Source: Chitinophaga sp. Ak27
GTDB taxonomy: Bacteria; Bacteroidota; Bacteroidia; Chitinophagales; Chitinophagaceae
Assembly: GCF_012726295.1 (NCBI RefSeq)
Contig: NZ_JABAOB010000011.1
Coordinates: forward strand, 186,001-250,000
Direction of reading: 5' to 3'
Length of the DNA stretch: 64,000 nucleotides
The notes under the pieces were generated by a model. The model did no database searches. It was not told where the DNA came from and saw nothing but the letters and a program-made list of their open reading frames with translations. The first letter of the stretch is position 1, and each line of letters opens with the position of its first letter. Position numbers and translations under genes: made by a program. Positions 25,338 to 34,161 of the stretch are shown here, in pieces.

Positions 25338-27619
25338 GAGAGCTCTCCCAACACAATGTCCAGGTGCGCCAACAGCGCATCTGCATTTTCTTTATTAAAT
25401 ACCAATGGTGGCTTTATTTTGAGCACATTGTGCAACGGTCCGTCTGTACTGATCAGGAAGCCCCGGTCTTTCATTTTCTCTACTACCACATCTATTTCCG
25501 GCACGGCTGGCTCCAACGTTTCGCGGCTGCGCACCAGCTCCGCTCCAATGAATAACCCATGTCCGCGTACATCGCCGATGATTGGGTGCTTGTGCATCAG
25601 CTGTTTCAGCCCCTCCAGGAAATGTGCGCCGGTGTTGAGGGCATGCTGTTGCATTTCTTCTTCCTGGATAGCTTTTAATACGGCTCTTCCTGTGGCCATA
25701 GATACAGGGTTTCCACCAAAGGTGTTAAAGTATTCCATGCCGTTGTTGAATGCTTCTGCAATAGCTGGGGTGGTTACCACTGCGGCCAGCGGGTGTCCAT
25801 TGCCAATAGGCTTACCCAGTACCACTATGTCGGGTACTACCTCCTGCAGCTCAAAGCCCCAGAAGCAACTACCCACGCGGCCGAAGCCTACCTGTACTTC
25901 GTCGGCGATACATATTCCGCCGGCAGCCCTCACATGCTGATATACTTTTTCCAGGTAGCAGGCAGGCAGTGGAATTTGTCCTCCTACTCCCAGCAGGGTT
26001 TCGCAGATAAAGGCGGCCACGCCCTTTCCTTCTGCCAACAAGCGGGTGATAATATGAGCCACATCTTCCGCATAAGCTGCGCCGGCATGCTCCTGCCCAT
26101 AGCGGAACTCACCGCGGTACAGGTCAGGGTTCACCGCTTTATGCGTATGCGGCGGTTTGCCAAAACCACCTTTACCATCAAATTTATAGGGACTCAGCTC
26201 CATCGCCACGGTAGAAGTACCGTGGTAGGCATGATCCAGCACAATCACATCTTTCTGTTTAGTAAAGTGCCGGCTCATGCGGATCGCCAGGTCGTTGGCC
26301 TCACTGCCGGAGTTGGTGAAGTAACACACTTTCAGCTCTCCCGGCAGTGTGGCTGTCAGCTCTTTGGCATAAGCTACCAGGTCGTCGTACAAATAACGGG
26401 TGTTGGTATTAAGCCTGGCTGCCTGCCGCTGGATAGCCGCTACCACGGCCGGATGGCAATGTCCTACATGACTTACATTGTTTACGCAGTCTATATAAGT
26501 ACGGCCTTTTTCATCATACAGGTATTGCAATGCCCCTTTCCAGATTTTGAGGGGTTGCCGGTAACTGATACTGAGATTACGGCCAATGTGCTGCTTTCTT
26601 TCTTCCAACAGGGGTTTGTAATCATCACTGGTATTTATCTGCGATGGCAGGCCAGCTGCTACCCTGAAGGCATCTTCTGCTGCCAGCGGGTTGATTTTGA
26701 TCAGTTGATACAACAATGCCCAGGCGCCCTTCTCAGTAATAAAATGAAAACCGTTATCACTGCCCGCGGCCGCCTGCTTAGCGGAGTTAGTAACGCTGAT
26801 GCATAAACGTGCGGCGACCAGGTAATACAAGCAGCTGATTTCAGCCGGTGTCAATGGCCATTCTTTGTGGTAACCGGCGACTACACCCGCAGCGGCGGCC
26901 AGGGGGTTGGACTGGTGTAACATGGCATATGTACATGCTACAGCTACGTTATTGACCAGCTGACTGTATACCATATCGCCGAAGTCAATGAGACCTGTTA
27001 CGGCCTCACCGTTGACCAACAGGTTATAATCGTTGGCATCATTATGAATCACTGCCATCCGCAGGTGTGATAGTTGCGGCACTATCTCCGTTTCAAACTG
27101 CAACAGGAAATAAGCCACCATCCGGCGGCGCTCATGATCTTTGATAGCGCCCAGGTATTCCCTGGCGGCCAGGGCATTCCGCAGATCCCAGCTATCGATG
27201 CGGTAAGCCGCAGGATGCGCAAAATCCCGCAACGCGCTATCCATTCTTCCGAGGAAGCCGCCCAGGCTGTTCCACAACGCGGGGGTATGCGCTGGCGCCT
27301 CTACCCATATTTTGCCGGGAAGAAAAGTGAGTATCCGCATATACCCGGCAGGAATAGCGGTGATTGCCTGGCCGTGTATATTAGGCTTAACCCGCTGAAA
27401 ACCTGCTGCCGCCGGGGAATTAGCCAGGTGTTCCAGCGTCTTTATTTGCGCATCCAGCAGAGACAGGTTGCCGCCTGCATTCCCTACCTTGCAGATGTAT
27501 TGCTGACCGGCACTATCTTTCAGCAGATAGTTGCGTTCTTCATAACCATCCAGCGCCTGTACGCTGACGTCCATTTCATAGTGCTGCTGCACGAGCGCTT
27601 TCATTACCGATATCTCCAT
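25322..27619 (-). CDS. APH-type kinase fused to class III aminotransferase-fold enzyme
   Basis: 765 residues, two enzymes in one chain. Residues about 20-320 are an aminoglycoside-phosphotransferase/choline-kinase fold: ATP lysine Lys44 (YICK), catalytic loop HNDANDYNLL (Asp194, Asn199) and metal-binding IDFGD (Asp212). Residues about 345-765 are a class III PLP enzyme: SGSEANDLA, ADEVQVGFG (Asp573) and PLP lysine Lys603 in LGKPIGNG. In animals the equivalents are separate proteins: hydroxylysine kinase and the AGXT2L phospho-lyases, which break down phospho-hydroxylysine or phosphoethanolamine. By analogy this enzyme may phosphorylate an amino alcohol and eliminate phosphate to give an aldehyde (inference). 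It ends 6 bases past the start side of the next minus gene cluster and is cytoplasmic. Confidence 0.85.
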   Translation of the reverse strand: MEISVMKALVQQHYEMDVSVQALDGYEERNYLLKDSAGQQYICKVGNAGGNLSLLDAQIKTLEHLANSPAAAGFQRVKPNIHGQAITAIPAGYMRILTFLPGKIWVEAPAHTPALWNSLGGFLGRMDSALRDFAHPAAYRIDSWDLRNALAAREYLGAIKDHERRRMVAYFLLQFETEIVPQLSHLRMAVIHNDANDYNLLVNGEAVTGLIDFGDMVYSQLVNNVAVACTYAMLHQSNPLAAAAGVVAGYHKEWPLTPAEISCLYYLVAARLCISVTNSAKQAAAGSDNGFHFITEKGAWALLYQLIKINPLAAEDAFRVAAGLPSQINTSDDYKPLLEERKQHIGRNLSISYRQPLKIWKGALQYLYDEKGRTYIDCVNNVSHVGHCHPAVVAAIQRQAARLNTNTRYLYDDLVAYAKELTATLPGELKVCYFTNSGSEANDLAIRMSRHFTKQKDVIVLDHAYHGTSTVAMELSPYKFDGKGGFGKPPHTHKAVNPDLYRGEFRYGQEHAGAAYAEDVAHIITRLLAEGKGVAAFICETLLGVGGQIPLPACYLEKVYQHVRAAGGICIADEVQVGFGRVGSCFWGFELQEVVPDIVVLGKPIGNGHPLAAVVTTPAIAEAFNNGMEYFNTFGGNPVSMATGRAVLKAIQEEEMQQHALNTGAHFLEGLKQLMHKHPIIGDVRGHGLFIGAELVRSRETLEPAVPEIDVVVEKMKDRGFLISTDGPLHNVLKIKPPLVFNKENADALLAHLDIVLGELSYPGN

Positions 27620-27625
27620 AATACT

Positions 27626-29527
27626 TTATTTACGCTGTAATAACAATAATATATGTGCTGCCGACCAGCTGAAGTTCCTTGCATTCAACCCTTTCCCAGT
27701 GAGGGGATGATAGTTTTCATACAACGGATGATTATCCTTCATCCCTTCTGCATGCTCCCACAGCTTCGTTAGCAGGGCATCCGCCTGTTGCTGGTATCCG
27801 TATGCTTCTAATCCCATGATACCAAAATAAAACTGGTCCAGCCATACCGGTCCGCGCCAGTAGCCCTTGAGGGGATCAAAGGCGGGATGATCGGCTGCTA
27901 ATACCGGCAAGGGCACTTTGGTATTGAACTTCGCTGGCTGCTGCATGACGGCCGCTACGTCCACTGCCTGTGCAGGCGTGGCAATGCCCGCCCATAGCGG
28001 TATCCAGCCTTCCGCTCCTTGTATTTTCACCAGGGAATCGTGACTATCATAATAAAACCCCGTAGCCGTATCAAAATATTGTTGATTAATTTTCTCTTTC
28101 AACGCTGCTGCCGGAGCTGTCCAAACATCCTCCAGACGCAATAGGGTGGCCATTTTGCCAAGATACTGCTTTTCTGCATAGAGGTAAGCATTCAAATCGA
28201 CCGATGACTGATTCAGCGACCAGGCATGGTCATGGTTTTGCTGCATACGGGCATGGTCGAACCGTACGGCATTGTCCATGCCACTTTCCCAGGCGGCGGC
28301 AATGCGGGTGCCATCAGTAGCGCCGTATTCGCAAAGACTGTCCCGGTCGTGATCCCTGTCGGCGTACCACCACCGATGATAACGTACCAACGGTGCATAC
28401 ATCTCTCTTACAAAAGCGGTATCGCCTGTATGCCGGAATACTTCCCATACTGCCCACGCCGCCAATGGAGGCTTGGTATCACGGGCATTGTTTTCGCTGC
28501 TATCGGCATAGATACAATCGATCACCATTCCATCGGGCTGTTGGTAGTCAAACATGGCGCGGATATTATCTTTTGCCAATGCGGGATAGAACAGGCAGGT
28601 AGCGGCAGCCTGTTTCCAGCTGTCCCAGGCCCAGAATCCATAGAAGCCCTGGTAGCTGGCGGAAGGGAAAATACCGTCATGCTTCAGGTGACCATATGCA
28701 CTGCGCCAGTTGGTCATCAATGTCATCAGGCATTTTACTTTCAGGCGTTGGAGGATGGTATCGTTGCCCAATACCGATTGCAGGTAGCCATTCCAGCGGG
28801 AATGGTTTTGTTGTAAGGCAACGTCAAAGCTGGCAGTGATGGTATCCCGCTGCCGGTAGCTATGGCACTGCGTTTCCTGCCAATGGCCTTTTGCCGGTAA
28901 CAAGATCGTTTTTGCCGACGTATACCCGGTATCCGTTAAATGGATATCCCATTTGCCGGTGGACAAATAATCGATATAAAACGTATGCCCATTTACGTTA
29001 GTACTCAGTTGCTGGCCATGCTGCTGCCATTCTTTTGATGGCAGAGAGATGCTTCCCTCCCACCGCAGGTGCAGCCGGAGGGGTTTGCGGCCCAGGTTGG
29101 TCAATTCCGTATGGAGCATGGCGGTAGTACGACTCGTGAAAATCAGGTGCAGACGCACCTGTATGTCTTTCAGCCGGTAACTTTGTTCTATCAGCCCAGG
29201 GTAATAGTGCGTAGTTCCATTTTCTGGCTGCCACGTTTTGTCCTCCGCTGATACATGCAACTTCGCGATGCTGTTGCTTAGCCAACGTCCCTCCATTTCC
29301 ATCAACAGGGGGCCGATAAAACCGCCGTAGTCGGCGCTGCGTGCCGGCAAAGCGTAAGCATGCCAGGCCCCCATGTCTGAAAAAAAATTAACGGCTACAT
29401 CAGCGTTGTCTTTTACAAAATGTTTTATGTCCAATACGTCTGTAAACTGCTGCCTGTCTACCTGCTGCGCTTTCACCCCAAGGGCGCTGCAACACAATAA
29501 CCACCACCATTTCCTCATATTATTCAA
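27626..29527 (-). CDS. GH63 glycoside hydrolase resembling E. coli YgjK
   Basis: 633 residues with a signal peptide (to about 20, GVKAQQ). Segments DMGAWHAYALP near the N-terminus, FWAWDSWKQ, the acid in AAWESGMDN (Asp418) and the C-terminal LYENYHPLTG (Glu604) followed by NFSWSAAH line up with the YgjK family. There the corresponding Asp and Glu are the catalytic acid and base of an inverting alpha-glucosidase. It is shorter than YgjK (about 780 residues), apparently lacking the inserted A-prime region between the two halves. It shares an 8-base overlap with the GH2 gene upstream and is the last gene of the polysaccharide utilization locus. Likely periplasmic. It trims an alpha-linked glucose-type terminus. 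Confidence 0.83.
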   Translation of the reverse strand: MNNMRKWWWLLCCSALGVKAQQVDRQQFTDVLDIKHFVKDNADVAVNFFSDMGAWHAYALPARSADYGGFIGPLLMEMEGRWLSNSIAKLHVSAEDKTWQPENGTTHYYPGLIEQSYRLKDIQVRLHLIFTSRTTAMLHTELTNLGRKPLRLHLRWEGSISLPSKEWQQHGQQLSTNVNGHTFYIDYLSTGKWDIHLTDTGYTSAKTILLPAKGHWQETQCHSYRQRDTITASFDVALQQNHSRWNGYLQSVLGNDTILQRLKVKCLMTLMTNWRSAYGHLKHDGIFPSASYQGFYGFWAWDSWKQAAATCLFYPALAKDNIRAMFDYQQPDGMVIDCIYADSSENNARDTKPPLAAWAVWEVFRHTGDTAFVREMYAPLVRYHRWWYADRDHDRDSLCEYGATDGTRIAAAWESGMDNAVRFDHARMQQNHDHAWSLNQSSVDLNAYLYAEKQYLGKMATLLRLEDVWTAPAAALKEKINQQYFDTATGFYYDSHDSLVKIQGAEGWIPLWAGIATPAQAVDVAAVMQQPAKFNTKVPLPVLAADHPAFDPLKGYWRGPVWLDQFYFGIMGLEAYGYQQQADALLTKLWEHAEGMKDNHPLYENYHPLTGKGLNARNFSWSAAHILLLLQRK

Positions 29528-32500
29528 AACTTAGTTTAGCTTGTTGTACCGCATTCATGCCGGGCGTTAATCTTCTTAATGTAAATGAATATTGATAAGG
29601 GCGGCAGGGTAACTGGTATTGTGGATGCGGTTTAGCGCCCCAGCTGTTATCTCCCCCTACTCCCTGTTGCAGGTAATCAATATCCCACCATATCCCATTG
29701 TCATTGAGAATAGAATGGCCGTGTTTATTCTGCCGGCGGTCGAAGTCCAGTTGCGCCATATCAAAATGGAGCACGCCTGCGCTAAGCAATGTGTCTGACA
29801 GGAACATCCAACCGGACTTATCTTTATCCTGCATGGCCATCCAGCGCACATCGGTACGATGTCCGCTTTCCTGCGCACGGGGATAAGGATGGAACAGCGC
29901 GTCTGCCGGCATCATATATACGTCAACGTCGGCGGCGTATTTCCTGTCCTGGTAGTTATCGAACGGGCCTCGTCCCAACCAGCTTACCTGGTTGTAGTTG
30001 GGCGGTAAGATCATGCGCATACCCATGCGCGGCAGTTCCGGCAACGTAGTATCTGCCGGCATAAACTCAGCCGCCACGTTGATATCACCGTTTACAAACA
30101 CCGTATAGGTGGTAGTGTAGGTTACCTTTACAGTAGGCAGATAGTGTATTGTTTTCACCTCCGTACGGGTAGCATTTACCGGTGTAATTTTCAGCTCCTT
30201 CAGTTCCGCATTTTGCAGCGCATGTTGCCAGATGCCGCAACGGATTTGCCCGCTGTTGCCAATATCATTATCGGTGGCCGCCCGCCAGAAGTTAGGCTGT
30301 AAAGGACTTTGCAGGAGGGATTGGTTGCCGGAGGTATAACTATCGAGCCAACCGGTTATTTTATTAAACCGGGCTTTAAACAGCGTATTACCAATGGTCC
30401 CATCTTCCGTTACCTGCAAAGGTGGTCCGTCCATGGTTTGTTTTACCACCGGTATATAAGCAGGTAACGGATATTGCTCCGTGGCCACTACCGCCTGGTC
30501 AGGCGACAATGTTTCAAAATGCAGGTAATAGTGCGTGCCGGCAGTGGGTGCAAAATCAGGTAGAGCAATGGCCAGCAGCGTGTCTTTCCCTGGCGCCAGG
30601 GCCAGCGGCGGTATTACGTCGGTGGCGACATCTGCACCATCTCCCTTGATTTTCCAGCGGATCGTATAGTCTTGCAGGTTAGTAAAATCAAAGCGATTAG
30701 TGATACGCCATTGTGTTCCTGCCGGCTTAATTTGTATGTTCTGGTATACTTTCCTGACTTCAAATGCCTGCGGATGCGGCGTACGGTCGGCCGCCAGCAT
30801 ACCGTCGGCACAAAAGCTGGTATCGCTGGTAGCGCCTACAGTGCCCATGTCGGCGCCATAGGCCCATATCTGTCGGCCATTGGCATCTGTTTTTAAAAAT
30901 GTCTGGTCAGCAAAGTCCCAGATAAATCCGCCCTGCAAGCGGGGATGCTGGTAAAACAATTCCCAGTCATCCAGCAGGTTACCACCGCCATTACCCATCA
31001 TATGCGCATATTCGCATTGAATAATGGGACGCGGGTCATTTGCCAGCAGGTATTTTTGCTGTAACGTATAGATCGATTTATACATCGGGCAAATGATGTC
31101 TGTCCACGGATTGGAGCCAGCGGCTTCATACTGCACCGGCCTGGTATTGTCTTTTGCCTTGATGTATTTATAGGTGGTGATGAAGTTATCGCCAAAGCCG
31201 CTTTCATTGCCCAGCGACCAGGTAATGATACTGCAATAATTTTTATCCCGTTCCACCATGCGTTTGGTGCGGTGCAGGTAGGCCTGTTCCCATTCGGGCT
31301 TATCTGACAAGGTTTGCAGTGGTGTCAGCGACATGCCATCGCATTCTATGTTGGCTTCATCTACCAGGTAAATACCATATTCATCGCAGAGGTCATACCA
31401 TTCCTCAGTATCGGGGTAGTGGCTGTTACGCACGGCGTTGATATTGTATTGTTTCATCACTTCAATATCATGGCGCATGCCTTCATGCGATATCACGCGG
31501 GCACGGTACATATCGTGCTCGTGGCGGTTAACGCCTTTGATATGGATAGGTACGCCGTTTAGCAACAGCTGTCCGCCTTTGATTTCAACGGTACGGAAGC
31601 CAATCCGATGGGCTACGCTTTCCAGCTCGGCGCCATTCCGGCCGTAATGCGTTATCACCAAAGTATACAGGGCAGGGCGTTCCGCATTCCAGGACCTGAT
31701 GTCGGTCAATACTGCCTTCATCTCCCAGGTGCTATCCCTTTCTATCTGCCATTCTCTCGTTAAGATAGTTTTATCCTTATCCAATAGCTTCACGCGGATC
31801 CGTTGCCCCGCCTCTGCAGGCAAAGGGCGGCGGTTCAGTTGCAGCAGCAGGTCCAGGTTACCATCTTTGTACTGGTTGGTCAGCAAGGGTTTAGCAAAGA
31901 AATCAAATACACACAATTCAGGTCTGGCTACGAGATATATGCTTCTTTCAATTCCGCTGAGTTTCCACATATCCTGTCCTTCCAGGTACGATCCGTCGCT
32001 GAAACGGAATACCTGGATGGAAACGTTATTGGCGCCCGTTTTCAGGTAAGGCGTAATATCAAATTCCGTAGGGGTTTTACTGTCTTTGCTGAAACCCAGG
32101 TAATGCCCATTGATCCACAGGTAGAAGAAAGAGTTTACAGCGCCCAGGTGTATCCATACCTGCTTATTTTTCCAGTTAGCGGGCAATTCAAAATCGCGGC
32201 GATAGGAACCCACCGGGTTGAAGTCTGCCGGCACCTTGGGAGGATCTGGTTTGAAAGGATATTCTACATCTGTAAAAATGTAGCTGTCAAATCCTGCTGT
32301 CTGCCAGTTTTCCGGCACCCGTATTTTTTTCCATTGAGATACATCAAAATCGGTGCGGTAAAAATCCCGGGGCCGGGCGCCGGGGTTGCGGGCAATATGA
32401 AAATGCCAGGTACCGTCGAGCAGCATGACAGCTGCACGCGCGGAATCCCGGCGTACAGCTGCGGCTGCGTTGGTATAGGGTATGAAGTGGGCATGCGGGG

Positions 32501-32609
32501 CTAAAACATGTTGAGCTACTTTTCCCGGATTTTCCCAATCATTCGTTTGTGCTTGAGCGGTAGTAACGCTGGCGCTTATCGCGAATAACAAACCTATTTT
32601 CTTATACAT
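29520..32609 (-). CDS. GH2 beta-galactosidase (LacZ type), exported
   Basis: 1029 residues with a signal peptide (to about 21, AQAQT). Domain order is sugar-binding (about 60-230), Ig-like (about 235-340), TIM barrel (about 345-640), DUF4981-like and the C-terminal beta-galactosidase small-chain domain (about 750-1025). The acid/base is Glu469 in WSLGNESG and the nucleophile Glu533 in IIQCEYAHMMGN; NRHEHD and the DEANIECDGM region are also conserved. It is full-length compared with LacZ. Its signal peptide and position after SusC/SusD mark it as a PUL enzyme removing terminal beta-galactosyl residues rather than a lactose-operon enzyme. Confidence 0.92.
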   Translation of the reverse strand: MYKKIGLLFAISASVTTAQAQTNDWENPGKVAQHVLAPHAHFIPYTNAAAAVRRDSARAAVMLLDGTWHFHIARNPGARPRDFYRTDFDVSQWKKIRVPENWQTAGFDSYIFTDVEYPFKPDPPKVPADFNPVGSYRRDFELPANWKNKQVWIHLGAVNSFFYLWINGHYLGFSKDSKTPTEFDITPYLKTGANNVSIQVFRFSDGSYLEGQDMWKLSGIERSIYLVARPELCVFDFFAKPLLTNQYKDGNLDLLLQLNRRPLPAEAGQRIRVKLLDKDKTILTREWQIERDSTWEMKAVLTDIRSWNAERPALYTLVITHYGRNGAELESVAHRIGFRTVEIKGGQLLLNGVPIHIKGVNRHEHDMYRARVISHEGMRHDIEVMKQYNINAVRNSHYPDTEEWYDLCDEYGIYLVDEANIECDGMSLTPLQTLSDKPEWEQAYLHRTKRMVERDKNYCSIITWSLGNESGFGDNFITTYKYIKAKDNTRPVQYEAAGSNPWTDIICPMYKSIYTLQQKYLLANDPRPIIQCEYAHMMGNGGGNLLDDWELFYQHPRLQGGFIWDFADQTFLKTDANGRQIWAYGADMGTVGATSDTSFCADGMLAADRTPHPQAFEVRKVYQNIQIKPAGTQWRITNRFDFTNLQDYTIRWKIKGDGADVATDVIPPLALAPGKDTLLAIALPDFAPTAGTHYYLHFETLSPDQAVVATEQYPLPAYIPVVKQTMDGPPLQVTEDGTIGNTLFKARFNKITGWLDSYTSGNQSLLQSPLQPNFWRAATDNDIGNSGQIRCGIWQHALQNAELKELKITPVNATRTEVKTIHYLPTVKVTYTTTYTVFVNGDINVAAEFMPADTTLPELPRMGMRMILPPNYNQVSWLGRGPFDNYQDRKYAADVDVYMMPADALFHPYPRAQESGHRTDVRWMAMQDKDKSGWMFLSDTLLSAGVLHFDMAQLDFDRRQNKHGHSILNDNGIWWDIDYLQQGVGGDNSWGAKPHPQYQLPCRPYQYSFTLRRLTPGMNAVQQAKLSFE

Positions 32610-32617
32610 ACTTCCCC

Positions 32618-34144
32618 TTAGTTAGCCATCGGATTATTCACCGTTTCTTTCAATGGAAGCGGATAGAAGGCTTTGTCGGCGGTATACTTACGACCGGCTT
32701 CCTTCATTTCTGTTTCCAGCAATCCCCACCTGCGTAAGTCGTAGTAGCGGCAGTTTTCCAGGGTGAGCTCCATCACTCTTTCATGCATGATCTGTTTGAA
32801 GATATCGTCCTTGACGGTGAGGTTTAACGCCGGCATTTTTGCGCGGGCTCTTACGTCATTGATGAGACTCATAGCGCCGGGCTTCCCCAGTTCATTGAGT
32901 ACTTCTGCCTGCATCAGCATTACATCCGCCAGGCGGATCAATGGTATGTTGAGGGCATTGTCGTTTCCTAAACGATCGAGTGATGCCGGAATCCATTTCC
33001 TGAAGGCAACCACGTTGGTACCTGCCTCAAAAATCTGGTTGTATGTATATCCGTAGGCACGGGGATTATTGGCATCGTTGAAATATGGATCATTGAAAAC
33101 GAGGTTGGCATAAACGCGGTGGTCGTACAGTTGATCGGTAGCGGTTTTTCCCTCCTTCAGCATTTCCGTGAGTAAACGCGGCGTACCGTAAATTTCGCCG
33201 TAACCACCCATTTGCGAGGCAGCCATCCAGTCGGCCAGGTAGGAGCCATAGGAAGCCCCGTTGTTTACGTCGGAAGACTGCTGCAATTCAAAGATAGACT
33301 CGGCGGTATTTTTGCCAACGCCATTGAACATGGACATATAGTTATCTTCCAGGTGGTATTGGTTGGAAGCCAGTACTTTGCCGAACCAGTCGGACGATGC
33401 TGCCAGCAGCGCAGGCGCCGCACCTTTATCTTCTCCGGCGCGGTACAGGTAAACTTTACCCAGGAATGCCTGTGCAGCGCCTTTGGTAGCCCGCCCCAGC
33501 TCTGCATCAGGGCGCTCGCTTCTCAGTGGCAGCACTGCTTCTGCCGCTTTTAACTCGTTGCAGATAAAGTCCCATGTCTCTTTACGATCAGCTAAGCCTT
33601 TGGGCAGTTCTGCCTCTTTCTGTGGAACCTTATCCCGGATGATGATCTTTTCAAAATCCACCAGGAGTTTGTAATGATAGTAGGCGCGCAGGAAATGGGC
33701 TTCTCCCAGGATCTGTTTGCGGGAAGCATCGTCTATCATGGAAGGCTGCATGGCGGCTACGTTTTCCAGTACCTGGTTGGTGTAATAAATACCGCGGTAA
33801 TTTTCTCTCCATAACAAATCTATCGCATAGTTGCCGGAGGTAAAGTTGAAGTTAAAGTGCTCTATCCACCAGGAATAGTTATAGGCATCATCGCCGGCTT
33901 CCACATAGTCTTCCCGGTAGAATTCGCGTACTGAACGGGCTTCCACATAGTTATCCCAATAAATAAATCCTTCCACCTGTGAATAGGCGGCGGCCAGGCC
34001 CGACAACGCTCTTTCTTTGGAAGTCCAGTACAAGTCACTTTCCAGTTTATCAGGAGAGCGCTGGTTTAAAACATCCTTGCTGCAACCTGGTACTATCGCC
34101 ATCAGGGCAAGTATCAGCGGTATATAGACGTGTAATTTTCTCAT
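32618..34144 (-). CDS. SusD/RagB-family surface glycan-binding lipoprotein
   Basis: 508 residues, lipoprotein signal ending AIVPGC with lipidated Cys21. The segments LGEAHFLRAYYHYKLLVDFE, then RLADVMLMQAEVLNELGKPG, and the closing LENCRYYDLRRWGLL are classic SusD landmarks. It lies 17 bases after its SusC and 8 bases before the beta-galactosidase gene, so it is in the same transcript and presumably binds the galactose- and glucose-containing glycan processed by the two hydrolases. Confidence 0.93.
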   Translation of the reverse strand: MRKLHVYIPLILALMAIVPGCSKDVLNQRSPDKLESDLYWTSKERALSGLAAAYSQVEGFIYWDNYVEARSVREFYREDYVEAGDDAYNYSWWIEHFNFNFTSGNYAIDLLWRENYRGIYYTNQVLENVAAMQPSMIDDASRKQILGEAHFLRAYYHYKLLVDFEKIIIRDKVPQKEAELPKGLADRKETWDFICNELKAAEAVLPLRSERPDAELGRATKGAAQAFLGKVYLYRAGEDKGAAPALLAASSDWFGKVLASNQYHLEDNYMSMFNGVGKNTAESIFELQQSSDVNNGASYGSYLADWMAASQMGGYGEIYGTPRLLTEMLKEGKTATDQLYDHRVYANLVFNDPYFNDANNPRAYGYTYNQIFEAGTNVVAFRKWIPASLDRLGNDNALNIPLIRLADVMLMQAEVLNELGKPGAMSLINDVRARAKMPALNLTVKDDIFKQIMHERVMELTLENCRYYDLRRWGLLETEMKEAGRKYTADKAFYPLPLKETVNNPMAN

Positions 34145-34161
34145 CTTGAATAATTTTATGC

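Noticed and set aside
25793..26806. Long open frame (337 codons) on the plus strand inside the kinase/PLP fusion gene
   Set aside because: It is antisense to a gene with intact catalytic motifs on the other strand and has no recognisable domain, so it is a shadow frame.
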